The notes under the pieces are model-generated. The model made no database searches, was not told where the DNA came from, and was given only the letters and a program-made list of their open reading frames with translations. 64,000 nt of DNA from Bryobacterales bacterium (lineage in GTDB: Bacteria > Acidobacteriota > Terriglobia > Bryobacterales > Bryobacteraceae), in the NCBI GenBank assembly GCA_003166865.1, contig PMUP01000034.1:55240-119239 (forward strand), read 5' to 3'. This document shows, in pieces, positions 46,740 to 54,974 of this stretch. Positions within the stretch are counted from its first letter, which is position 1. Each line of letters starts with the position of its first letter. A program made the position numbers and the translations under genes.

Positions 46740-48421
46740 CTCGCCAATTCGTCCACCTTCTTTACATCGTCGTCCAGACCCAGCAAATCCCATCGCTGCA
46801 ACGATAGCGGCACGTTGCCGTTGCTCCATACGTAATCGTGAAACTCGCCGAGGGTAAACTTATCGCCCTGCTCAAGACGCCGTTCGGCCAGCATCCGCTG
46901 GATCTGCAGCTTGCCAATTTCATACGCGATGCCCAAGCCGGGAGCGGTGGCAAAAGATGCCGCTTCGCCTGCGGCTGTTTCCCGGTCCATGGGAACTGTG
47001 CGTGCCAGGTAATCGGCCGCCTGGGCGATGGTGAACCGGCCGAGCGCAAGTTTTACGTCCACCTCCACGCGCAATGCCCGCAAGCGCGCAAAGCTGTAGA
47101 TGATCCCACGCGATCGTGGGCTGTCGTCATACAGTCCGGCATCGAGCATCATCTCTTCGGCGTAGAAGCCGATGCCTTCGTTGGCACCCGAGTCGTAGTA
47201 CTGACGCCGGATCGGGTCGGGATTTCGCCAGGCCAACGACAATTGGAAGAAATGTCCGGGCACGCCCTCGTGCACGCCCGTGGTACGCGGATCTTGCGCA
47301 AACGCTTTCCAGAAGTAGGGGAGATTGTTCGAGGGCGGCTGTATCCAGCGCACTCCATCCTGATGCAAGCGCGACGGGCCGGTGAAGTCATCGAGTTCTC
47401 CGAACCCATCGAGAGCCACGACGTAGTCCGGCGCCAGGCGTGCGGTCCAATGCGGTAAATCAGGAGGAACGGTCAGAATTTGGTGCTCCACCAGATAGCG
47501 GCGAATGTTTGCGTCATCGCGCGCCATGCGAGCGGATTCTTCTTCCGCCGTGGCAGGCAGTTTCAATTCCGGCGCGCGGAGGTCACGCTGGCGTTCATAG
47601 CTCTCCATGGCGAGTACACGCTCGAAATCCTGACGCGCCATGGCCAGCAACTGCTCCGGCGTGTAGGGCAATAGGGCAACCTGGTGCAGGAAGAACCCGT
47701 AAGCCTTATCACCAAGAGTGAAATCCTGCCGCATGTTGGGCAGGTTCTGCTTCAGCCATTCCCGATAGTCAATGAGCGCCTTGCTCGCCGCTGCAATCGC
47801 AACACGGAAGCGCGCGCGCAGATCATCGCTGGTCAACAACGGCGACACACCACGCTCCACGCGAGCCAGGCGCGCATCGATATCAGCGAGCAACGCGATT
47901 GTCAATTGCGCAAACGGTGCAATCGCCTTCAGATTGAGCTTGCCTTGTTCGAGAATCGAGGGAATGTTTTCCGTTCGCGCCACAATCTCCCGCGAACGCG
48001 GGGCATTGAACGGCGCCGGAGACATGAGTTCCTCCTGTAGCGCATCGATGGTCTGCTCGACGTAAAACGCGGGGTCGCGCTGCCAGCGGGGATTTACATC
48101 CAACTCCCACCGGACGCGCGCAAGGGCGGACCCCATTAGCCGGTAGTCCACGATCTGACTAGTCGGCCAGTGGTCAGTGGGCATCGCTTTCCATCGCCGC
48201 TCGAATTCGGCCAAATCCACGCGCTGTTTGGCGACCGCTGCCGCAGACCACACCCGCATTCCGGCCGCGTGCTCCATACGGGGAACGTCATCAAACGTGA
48301 AGGGCCTATACTCCGCGCGCCAGGTCCAGAAGTCGGACGCCAACTGGTCCAATGAATCTGTTTTCGGTTGGGCGAAGGAAATAGCAGACAGTAATAACAG
48401 CCCTAAGAGCACTCGTGACAT
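46736..48421 (-). CDS. DUF885-family putative metallohydrolase, exported
   Basis: This protein of about 561 aa has a signal peptide (SRVLLGLLLLSAISFAQ) and the DUF885 layout: an all-helical body and the HExxPGH motif GVHEGVPGHFFQ, with a distal Glu region (NEGIGFYAEEMMLDAG) that fits the third zinc ligand. Families of this type include carboxypeptidase-like enzymes distantly related to M32/M2 peptidases. A cell-envelope or secreted peptidase role is inferred. ATG 48421 is preferred; GTG 48430 is the alternative. The promoter region shared with the lipoprotein gene contains tandem repeats. Confidence 0.88.
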   Translation of the reverse strand: MSRVLLGLLLLSAISFAQPKTDSLDQLASDFWTWRAEYRPFTFDDVPRMEHAAGMRVWSAAAVAKQRVDLAEFERRWKAMPTDHWPTSQIVDYRLMGSALARVRWELDVNPRWQRDPAFYVEQTIDALQEELMSPAPFNAPRSREIVARTENIPSILEQGKLNLKAIAPFAQLTIALLADIDARLARVERGVSPLLTSDDLRARFRVAIAAASKALIDYREWLKQNLPNMRQDFTLGDKAYGFFLHQVALLPYTPEQLLAMARQDFERVLAMESYERQRDLRAPELKLPATAEEESARMARDDANIRRYLVEHQILTVPPDLPHWTARLAPDYVVALDGFGELDDFTGPSRLHQDGVRWIQPPSNNLPYFWKAFAQDPRTTGVHEGVPGHFFQLSLAWRNPDPIRRQYYDSGANEGIGFYAEEMMLDAGLYDDSPRSRGIIYSFARLRALRVEVDVKLALGRFTIAQAADYLARTVPMDRETAAGEAASFATAPGLGIAYEIGKLQIQRMLAERRLEQGDKFTLGEFHDYVWSNGNVPLSLQRWDLLGLDDDVKKVDELAR

Positions 48422-48452
48422 GGGACTCACAGCATAGCATCGATCCTTCGTT

Positions 48453-48485
48453 TAGTATCAAACTGGCTTTTAGCATCAAACTGGC
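48453..48485. promoter_or_regulatory. tandem direct repeats in a divergent promoter region
   Basis: TAGTATCAAACTGGC (48453-48467) and TAGCATCAAACTGGC (48471-48485) differ at one base and start 18 bp apart. A third partial copy (TGGTATCATAAAA) follows. They fill the 82-bp gap between the divergent DUF885 and lipoprotein genes and look like a regulator's binding sites. Confidence 0.5.
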
Positions 48486-48503
48486 GCTGGTATCATAAAA
48501 TCC

Positions 48504-48953
48504 ATGCGGCTCGGTTGGCTCTTCCTCGCGGCGCTTGTTCTGACCCATAGTGGCTGCTCTTCTTCCTCCTCACACGACAAGCAAGGCAAGGCGGCGCCGG
48601 CCATCCCGCCGCACTTCACCGCCACGAACACTTCCAATCCCATCGCCAAGTACATCGAGCTGGTTGGTTTGCGGGTCAGGGAGAGAAGTCCTGGGCATCT
48701 GGTGGTTCAATTTGGCGTGGTCAATCACTCGGAAGCCGATGTGGGCGACGTGAAGATGACCGTGAACCTGAGCACCACGGCCGCCAAGCCCGGCGACCCG
48801 CCGATCATCACTTTTCCCGCTCAGGTTGCTCGTCTGGGACCGAGCGAATTAAAGGACATGACGGTGGAAGTTCCCATCAAGCTCCGCGTTTACGAGTTGC
48901 CGGATTGGCAATTCTTAAAAGCAGACTTCGAAATCATCGAACCGAAACAATAG
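48504..48953 (+). CDS. lipoprotein with FxLYD-like beta domain
   Basis: This 149-aa protein has a signal peptide with lipobox LTHSGC (Cys18), a Ser-rich spacer, then a beta-sandwich-like domain (HLVVQFGVVNHSEADVGDVK, LGPSELKDMTVEVPIKLR). The alternation and the GPSELKD turn resemble FxLYD/DUF3426-type domains that appear on exported lipoproteins. It is anchored to the membrane facing the periplasm. The function is unknown. Confidence 0.75.
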   Translation: MRLGWLFLAALVLTHSGCSSSSSHDKQGKAAPAIPPHFTATNTSNPIAKYIELVGLRVRERSPGHLVVQFGVVNHSEADVGDVKMTVNLSTTAAKPGDPPIITFPAQVARLGPSELKDMTVEVPIKLRVYELPDWQFLKADFEIIEPKQ

Positions 48954-49131
48954 CGCCCATTCGAAATGTTTCCGATTGCCTCACTGCTTGTGGCGAAACA
49001 GATCCTCCACGGCCTGCGTCTCACTGCGTAGTCATGATTTGCGACAATGGTATGCGGCGTGCATCCCCCGGCAGCGCCGCCCGCGTCCCAGCTATCCGGA
49101 TTTGAACATCACCCAAGGCAAGGAGCTTCCC

Positions 49132-50856
49132 TTGATTTTCAAGAATACTCGCAGCACGCGATTTGTGCCGTTTCTGGTCCTGCCGCTTCTGTTCCTATTG
49201 GTCTCGATCCTGAGTGCCGCGCCCCGGCTCGAACTGGATGAGACATCGGTCACCGTTCCAGTGGTCCAGGGATCCAACGGACCATCACAATACGTCGACG
49301 CGTTTAACATCGGCGACGGCACGTTGAGCCTAACAGGTTCCTCGAACGTCACCTGGCTCACAGCTACCATCGGCACGGATACAACATGTGGACTGAGCGG
49401 CGGCTGCTATCCGGTTACGATCGCGCTCGCCACCTCTTCCTTGGCCGCTGGAAGTTACACCGGAGTCCTGACGCTGACGGATCCCAATGCGATCGATTCG
49501 CCGCAGTCCGTTACCGTGACGGTCCAGGTGGGCGGCGATGTTCCCGGCAATCTGGTATTCAACCTGGCTCCCGGCGGGTCCACATCCAGCAGCTTCACCA
49601 CCGGCAGCATGGTCAAAACCACGGTGGGCGCCGGCACTCCTTGGCTCACTGTGAGCTCGGCAACGATGTACGGCGTCACGACAGTGACCGTTAAAGCGAC
49701 CGCGTCTTCCGGCATGGCCGCGAAAGACTACGACGGGACCATTACCATTTCCGGTTCGAAGTTCGCGCCGGACAACAAGCAGGTTTCAGTGGTTCTGAAC
49801 GTCACCACGGAGCCCATCGCGACGCTCAGCAGCAATTCGGTTTCATTCACCATCTCCCAGGGTGCGAACAAGCAGAGCACGCCGGTCGCAATAACCAACG
49901 CCGGACAAGGCACATTGACGGTTTCGAGCGTTACCGCGACCGCGGCCAATGGCGGAACCTGGCTCAGCGCAGTTGCCGTCACCGGCGGCGTCACCATCAC
50001 GGCCGATCCCACCGGTCTTACGCCCGATACTTACACCGGCACGGTGACAGTCGCGAGCAATGCCATCAACAGCAGCGTGGCGATCGCTGTCCAGCTCACT
50101 GTTCAGCCCCAAGGTCCGCCGACCGCATTCGTCGGAGGCGCCGTCAACAATGGAACTTTCGGAAATGGAGAGCCGCTTGCACAGGGCGATATCGCGGCGG
50201 TGTTCGGAACTCAGTTCACGTACGGCGACGCGCAAGGTGCGACCACCCTCCCACTGGAGACCAAGATGAATGGCGTGCAGGTTCTGGTGAACGGCACTGC
50301 GGCGCCGCTTTTCTACGTCGGGCCCGGCCAAGTCAATTTCGAGGTACCGATCAATGCCTCTCTCGCCAACGACGGCGCTGGAACGATCCAGGTTGTCCGC
50401 GACGGCCAAGCGGGCAACCTCATCTATGTGGGCATCAATGCCCGTGTGCCTCGGTTCATCGTGTACGGCCCAGGCTACGGAGTGGTGACGGAGCCCAACG
50501 GCGCCACATTGACGGGCACTCCCAGCACCCAGCCGGTAAAGGCCGGAGACGTGATCGTGATCTACGCCGTTGGCCTGGGGCCTACTTCTCCCTCGGTTCC
50601 CAGTGGAACCGCATCGCCCAACCCGCCCGGGCTGGCGGAGGTGCCAGGGACCACGCAGGTTTGCTTCGGCCCTGAATCGCCGTTCTTCCAGGCGCCTTGC
50701 GCCAAGGCTTCATTCACTGGGCTAACGCCGGATGCCGTGGGACTCTATCAAATCACCGCCACTGTTCCGCCGGGCCTCAAGTCCGGAAGCAACACGATAC
50801 TCCTTTTGCTGGTGGACAACATCCAGAGCACTCCCGTCACGCTAGACGTGCAATGA
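49132..50856 (+). CDS. exported BACON-like repeat protein with TIGR03437 domain
   Basis: TTG 49132 with AGGAG six bases upstream is the likely start; it opens a signal sequence (FVPFLVLPLLFLLVSILSAA) and gives 574 aa. Three BACON/Ig-like beta repeats follow (about 30-330), each with a WLTA/WLTV/WLSA core. From about residue 340 comes the TIGR03437 domain (GEPLAQGDIAAVFGTQFT, MNGVQVLVNGTAAPLFYVGP, AGDVIVIYAVGLGP). Such proteins are thought to bind surfaces or carbohydrate. The stop overlaps the start of the editing-protein gene (ATGA), an unexpected coupling. Confidence 0.85.
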   Translation: MIFKNTRSTRFVPFLVLPLLFLLVSILSAAPRLELDETSVTVPVVQGSNGPSQYVDAFNIGDGTLSLTGSSNVTWLTATIGTDTTCGLSGGCYPVTIALATSSLAAGSYTGVLTLTDPNAIDSPQSVTVTVQVGGDVPGNLVFNLAPGGSTSSSFTTGSMVKTTVGAGTPWLTVSSATMYGVTTVTVKATASSGMAAKDYDGTITISGSKFAPDNKQVSVVLNVTTEPIATLSSNSVSFTISQGANKQSTPVAITNAGQGTLTVSSVTATAANGGTWLSAVAVTGGVTITADPTGLTPDTYTGTVTVASNAINSSVAIAVQLTVQPQGPPTAFVGGAVNNGTFGNGEPLAQGDIAAVFGTQFTYGDAQGATTLPLETKMNGVQVLVNGTAAPLFYVGPGQVNFEVPINASLANDGAGTIQVVRDGQAGNLIYVGINARVPRFIVYGPGYGVVTEPNGATLTGTPSTQPVKAGDVIVIYAVGLGPTSPSVPSGTASPNPPGLAEVPGTTQVCFGPESPFFQAPCAKASFTGLTPDAVGLYQITATVPPGLKSGSNTILLLLVDNIQSTPVTLDVQ

Positions 50857-52031
50857 CGGAGCGGCTTTACTATCAGGACAGCTATCTCACCGAATTCCGG
50901 GCTCGCGTAGTGGATGCGAGTCCGGATCGGCAGCGCGTGTATCTGGACCGCACCGCTTTTTATCCCACTTCCGGCGGTCAGCCTTTCGATACCGGGGAAC
51001 TGGGCGGCTTGAAGGTGGTTGAAGTGACCGACGAAGGGGACCGTATCGCGCACGTATTGGCCGATGCGCTCCCTGAGACCGAAGTCGCCGGGCGAATCGA
51101 TCGCGAGCGCCGCTTCGACCACATGCAGCAGCATACCGGACAGCATTTGCTCTCGGCCGTGCTGCTGGAGTTGTTCCATACACCCACGGTCAGTTTTCAT
51201 CTGGGCGCGGAAGCGTGCACCATCGACGTGGCTGGCGCACTGGAGCCGGACCAGCTTCGCGAGGCCGAACGGCGCGCCAATCAAACCATCTTCGAAAATC
51301 GGCCCGTTACCATCAGCTTTGAGGATTCCTCCGGTGACCTGGGGCTGCGCAAACCCACGGAGCGCGAGGGGCTGGTTCGCATCGTTTCGATCGAGAACCT
51401 GGATCGCAGCGCTTGCGGCGGCACGCACGTCGGCGCCACGGGCGAAATCGGCCCCATATTGATTCGCAAGCTGGATCGCATTCGAGGGAACTTGAGGATC
51501 GAGTTTCTGTGCGGCGGGCGATCGATCGCGCGCGCCCGCGCCGATTTTGACGCGCTTTCCAAAATCGCGCGCGTGTTTTCGTCGCCGCTCGATGAAACGC
51601 CCGCGCTGGTGGACGCACAGCGGGAAAAGCTACAGGAATCGGAACGGACGCGCCGCCGGCTATCCACGGAACTCGCGCAGGCGAGCGGGCGCGCGCTGTA
51701 CGGAGAAACCGCGCCTGGTCCGGACGGCATTAGACGGGTACTGCGCCATTTGGAAGCATCGCTATCGGAGGAATCGCGCGCGGAGGCGCAATCCTTCACG
51801 GCCGCCGGTCCGGCGATCTTCGTTGCTTTCGCTGAAAACCCTCCCGCGATTCTGCTGGCTGCATCGAGCAACAGCGGCGTCAATTGCGGCGAAGTGCTCA
51901 AGCGTCTGCTGGGCCCCGCAGGCGGACGGGGTGGCGGAAACGTCACGCTGGCGCAAGGCAGTCTGCCTTCGAAGGCTGCGCTCGAAGGATTGGCCGAATC
52001 CCTCTCCAGAGAACTGAATTTCCCGGTTTGA
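50853..52031 (+). CDS. alanyl-tRNA editing protein with DHHA1 domain (AlaX-L type)
   Basis: ATG 50853 overlaps the preceding stop by 4 bp and gives 392 aa with a natural start (MTERLYYQDSYLTEFRARVV). The protein corresponds to the editing half of alanyl-tRNA synthetase: FYPTSGGQP, zinc motif HTGQH (His94, His98) and CGGTH (Cys188-His192). A coiled coil (about 250-280) and a DHHA1 domain with a Gly-rich stretch (GPAGGRGGGNVTLAQGS) follow. It should hydrolyse Ser- or Gly-mischarged tRNA-Ala in trans. There is no aminoacylation domain. Confidence 0.93.
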   Translation: MTERLYYQDSYLTEFRARVVDASPDRQRVYLDRTAFYPTSGGQPFDTGELGGLKVVEVTDEGDRIAHVLADALPETEVAGRIDRERRFDHMQQHTGQHLLSAVLLELFHTPTVSFHLGAEACTIDVAGALEPDQLREAERRANQTIFENRPVTISFEDSSGDLGLRKPTEREGLVRIVSIENLDRSACGGTHVGATGEIGPILIRKLDRIRGNLRIEFLCGGRSIARARADFDALSKIARVFSSPLDETPALVDAQREKLQESERTRRRLSTELAQASGRALYGETAPGPDGIRRVLRHLEASLSEESRAEAQSFTAAGPAIFVAFAENPPAILLAASSNSGVNCGEVLKRLLGPAGGRGGGNVTLAQGSLPSKAALEGLAESLSRELNFPV

Positions 52032-52134
52032 GGACCGCTCGTACAGCCTTCGGCTAGGCTATCCAGCGGTACCGAAGTGCTAGGTGTGAACGCTAAAGTT
52101 CAACCGTCAAGGTTCCGACTTTCCTCAATAGACC

Positions 52135-53292
52135 ATGAAGATCTCTGTTCCCGCGCTCGCCCTGCTGCTGGCCCCGCTGTTGCTAGCAGGTGAGGCGCTG
52201 GGAGCGGACCGGCACAAGCCCGATGTCGATCCGGAAACTCAGGACGGGATTCTGTTGCAGAGGATCCAGCAGGAACCTACTCAACCGCGCAAGCTGGCGC
52301 TGCTTGATAAGTATCTAGCCGAATATCCGCATGCGACATCCGTTGCGTGGGCCTACGAGCAACTGCTCCTGATTTACATGGACCAGAACCAATGGGATCG
52401 CGTGATCGCGGCCGCCGAGGGACTGCTGGCGGTGGACCCCAACGATCTGGACTCCGCTCATGATGCTCTCAAAGCGGCCGAGGCCCAGGGCAATCCCGAG
52501 CTGATCGCGAAATACGCCGAGCTGGACTGGGATCTGGCGACGCGCACGCTCCAGACGCCAAAGCCCCCAGATCCAGAGGAGGTCTTCGATTGGAACAAGC
52601 AAATGGATTTCGCCCGCGAGAATCTGGCCTTTTCGGAATATAGCCTTGCGACTTTGGCCGCCGCGCAAACCGACGAGCTGAAGCGAGACGAGCTGGCACT
52701 CGCCTTGCAGCAACGCAATCCGCGGAGCCAGTTCCTGGCGCTGGCTAAAAAACCGACGGTGATCGAACTGGCTTCGCTAAACCCCATAAAAGCTCTGCAA
52801 CTGGCCGAGCAAGGTTTGATCGAGAATCCTACTAATATCGACTTCCTGATGACGGTGGCCGATCACGACATGAATCTCGAAAAGAACCTGCCGCAGGTGC
52901 TCAGCTACGCGCTGCGGATACTCGAGCTGGTGCAAGGCAAGCCGCAACCCGCCGATCTCACGCCGGCCGAGTGGGAAAAGAAGCAGGCCAAGTTCACCGG
53001 CTGGGCCAATTGGCTGGCGGGTGTCGTGTATGGAAAGCAGGCGCGCTATGGGCTCTCGGATCGGTACCTCAGAGCCGCGCTGGGTTATATTCAAGAGAAC
53101 TCGCGGCTCACAGCGGCGGCTTACTTCTATCTCGGATACGGCAACTACGCTCTGGCGAGCGAGTTGGCCGACAAGGGCCGCGCCATCGAGGCCGTGAGAT
53201 TCAGCAAGCTTTGCGCCGACATGGATTCGCCCTTCCGGTCACTTGCGCTGAAGACTTTGGAAGCGCTGCGGAACGAGTACAACGTCGAGTAG
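52135..53292 (+). CDS. exported TPR-like protein
   Basis: This 385-aa protein has a signal peptide (MKISVPALALLLAPLLLAG). The rest is almost entirely helical, with degenerate TPR units (WAYEQLLLIYMDQNQWDRVI, IKALQLAEQGLIENPTNIDF, AYFYLGYGNYALASELADKG). It should be a periplasmic scaffold or assembly factor. Its family is otherwise unknown. It begins about 100 bp after the editing protein and is probably expressed separately. Confidence 0.82.
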   Translation: MKISVPALALLLAPLLLAGEALGADRHKPDVDPETQDGILLQRIQQEPTQPRKLALLDKYLAEYPHATSVAWAYEQLLLIYMDQNQWDRVIAAAEGLLAVDPNDLDSAHDALKAAEAQGNPELIAKYAELDWDLATRTLQTPKPPDPEEVFDWNKQMDFARENLAFSEYSLATLAAAQTDELKRDELALALQQRNPRSQFLALAKKPTVIELASLNPIKALQLAEQGLIENPTNIDFLMTVADHDMNLEKNLPQVLSYALRILELVQGKPQPADLTPAEWEKKQAKFTGWANWLAGVVYGKQARYGLSDRYLRAALGYIQENSRLTAAAYFYLGYGNYALASELADKGRAIEAVRFSKLCADMDSPFRSLALKTLEALRNEYNVE

Positions 53293-53388
53293 CCGCTGAT
53301 CACTGACGGCATCGCTGACGGCCCCACTTGCATTTGCCCCCTCAACTAAGGCAAGCTAGATAGTTTTCCCCTTGACGGATACCAATTC

Positions 53389-54342
53389 ATGCGGGTGAGG
53401 ATTCTCTATCACGATCACTGTTTCGACGGTGCGGCATCGGCTGCCTATTTCAGCCGCTTTTATGGGGACAAGTACGCCCCGGAGGCCCATTTCGAATTCA
53501 CCGGCCTGGCGCACAAAGCTTCGCAACTGTTTGAAGACGGCCTGTTCGACGGCGACGTGAACGCGATTGTGGATTTCAAATATTCGCCGAGCCCCCGGCT
53601 GACCTGGTGGTTCGATCACCACCAAAGCGCGTTCCTGAGTCCGGAGGACGCCGAGCACTTCCGCCATGACCACAGCGGCCACAAACTTTACGATCCCGCC
53701 TACGGCTCCTGCACCATGTTCATCGCCGATGTGGCGAGCCAGCGCTTCGGATACGACGCGCCCGATCTATCCGAGCTGGTGACGTGGGCCGACATCATCG
53801 ACGGCGCCCGCTACCCGAACGCCCAGGAAGCGGTGGAGCTCAAGGCGCCGGCCATGCAGCTGACGCTGGTGATCGAAGGCGCGAAAGGTTCCGAGATCAT
53901 CCACAAGATCATTCGCTGGATGCGGCACTGCAAGCTGAGCGAGATTGTCCAGCAGCCCGAGATTCAGCAGCTTTACGCTCCTTTGTACGAGCGCCACCTC
54001 CGCTCCATAGACATCATCAAGAAGCGCGCGCAGACCGGCGGCGGCGTGGTGTTCTTCGATTTGATCGGGGACGACCTGGAGGGCTACAACAAGTTCATCC
54101 CATACTATTTATTCCCGGAGTCCATTTACACCGTTTCGGTGAGCACCTCCAGTTTCCGGACCAAGGTTTCGGTGGGTTCCAACCCCTGGGCGAAGGAGCC
54201 GGTGAAACATAACCTGGCCACGATCTGCGAGCGCTACGGCGGCGGCGGGCATCCGCGCGTGGGGGCCATCAGTTTCGAGATTGGAGCGGTGGAAAAAGCG
54301 CGCGCCGTGGCTCAGGAGATCCGCGAGGAGTTGGGAACCTAG
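53389..54342 (+). CDS. DHH/DHHA1-family phosphoesterase
   Basis: This 317-aa protein has the DHH-superfamily metal motifs: HDHCFDGAASAA (8-19), VDFKYSP with Asp62, DHH at 76-78 in WWFDHHQS, and a later Asp in TWADIIDGARYP. The DHHA1 end carries the substrate loop RYGGGGHPRVGAISF. Relatives are nanoRNases, oligoribonucleases and cyclic-di-nucleotide or pAp phosphatases. The single-domain size favours a NrnA- or pAp-type activity, but the substrate is not certain. The gene is convergent with the SnoaL-like gene. Confidence 0.9.
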   Translation: MRVRILYHDHCFDGAASAAYFSRFYGDKYAPEAHFEFTGLAHKASQLFEDGLFDGDVNAIVDFKYSPSPRLTWWFDHHQSAFLSPEDAEHFRHDHSGHKLYDPAYGSCTMFIADVASQRFGYDAPDLSELVTWADIIDGARYPNAQEAVELKAPAMQLTLVIEGAKGSEIIHKIIRWMRHCKLSEIVQQPEIQQLYAPLYERHLRSIDIIKKRAQTGGGVVFFDLIGDDLEGYNKFIPYYLFPESIYTVSVSTSSFRTKVSVGSNPWAKEPVKHNLATICERYGGGGHPRVGAISFEIGAVEKARAVAQEIREELGT

Positions 54343-54345
54343 CGT

Positions 54346-54378
54346 CCGCTTGCATTACCGCGCGCGGCTCGGTAATGC
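54346..54378. repeat. REP-like unit forming a hairpin between convergent genes
   Basis: The unit begins CCGCTTGC and ends CGGCTCGGTAATGC, like the elements near 21985 and 23451. Inside it GCATTACCG (54352-54360) and CGGTAATGC (54370-54378) pair perfectly over nine bases around a nine-base loop. It sits exactly between two convergent stops and could act as a transcription barrier, although it has no U-tract. Confidence 0.55.
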
Positions 54379-54788
54379 TAGGCCTTGGCCCGCAGGCTGA
54401 CCGCGTTCTGGACTTGCGCCGTGTCGGTGTATTGCTGAAAGTGCGCGATCTTGCCGGCCTTGAACTTGAACACGTGTACGAACTGTGCGTCTATTTTGAC
54501 GCCGGTGGCTTTGTAGACGCCGCCGTAGCGTCCCAGCGCCACAACGGTTTCGCCGCCATCGACAATCTCTTGCGGTACCGCTGAAAAACCATCCCACTCG
54601 CCTCCCAGCCGGGCGAAAAGGCCAGTGAGCACCGCATCCACGCCGATGTAGGGGCTCTTGTCGGCGTAAACGAAATTCTCGGCCTCGCTCCACACTATCT
54701 GCGGATCGAGGGTTCCGATGACGAACGGAATGTCACCGCGTCCCATGGCTGCGTAGAACGCTTCGACAGTCTTGCTGTTTTGTCCCAT
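54378..54788 (-). CDS. SnoaL-like/NTF2-fold protein
   Basis: This 136-aa protein has the SnoaL-type cone fold: an N-terminal helix (KTVEAFYAAMGRGD), DPQIVWSEAEN, and the strands VVALGRYGGVYKATGVKID and VHVFKFKAGKIAHFQQYTDT. Many such proteins are small-molecule isomerases or hydrolases, or accessory binding proteins of unknown ligand. It is monocistronic. No catalytic residue can be assigned with confidence. Confidence 0.88.
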   Translation of the reverse strand: MGQNSKTVEAFYAAMGRGDIPFVIGTLDPQIVWSEAENFVYADKSPYIGVDAVLTGLFARLGGEWDGFSAVPQEIVDGGETVVALGRYGGVYKATGVKIDAQFVHVFKFKAGKIAHFQQYTDTAQVQNAVSLRAKA

Positions 54789-54974
54789 GCTGCTCCTTTT
54801 GTTCCGAATGGATTATGGCATAAAGTGAACCCAGCCCGTGGACGGCCGGTATGGGGGAGCGGGGGAACACCTTAGCGACGCCAGCGGCCAATCCAGCGTC
54901 AACAGGTCTCCCGCTTATGCTATCGGGATACGAGAAGTGTTATACTCGATTTCCACTAACGAAAAGGACTGGAA

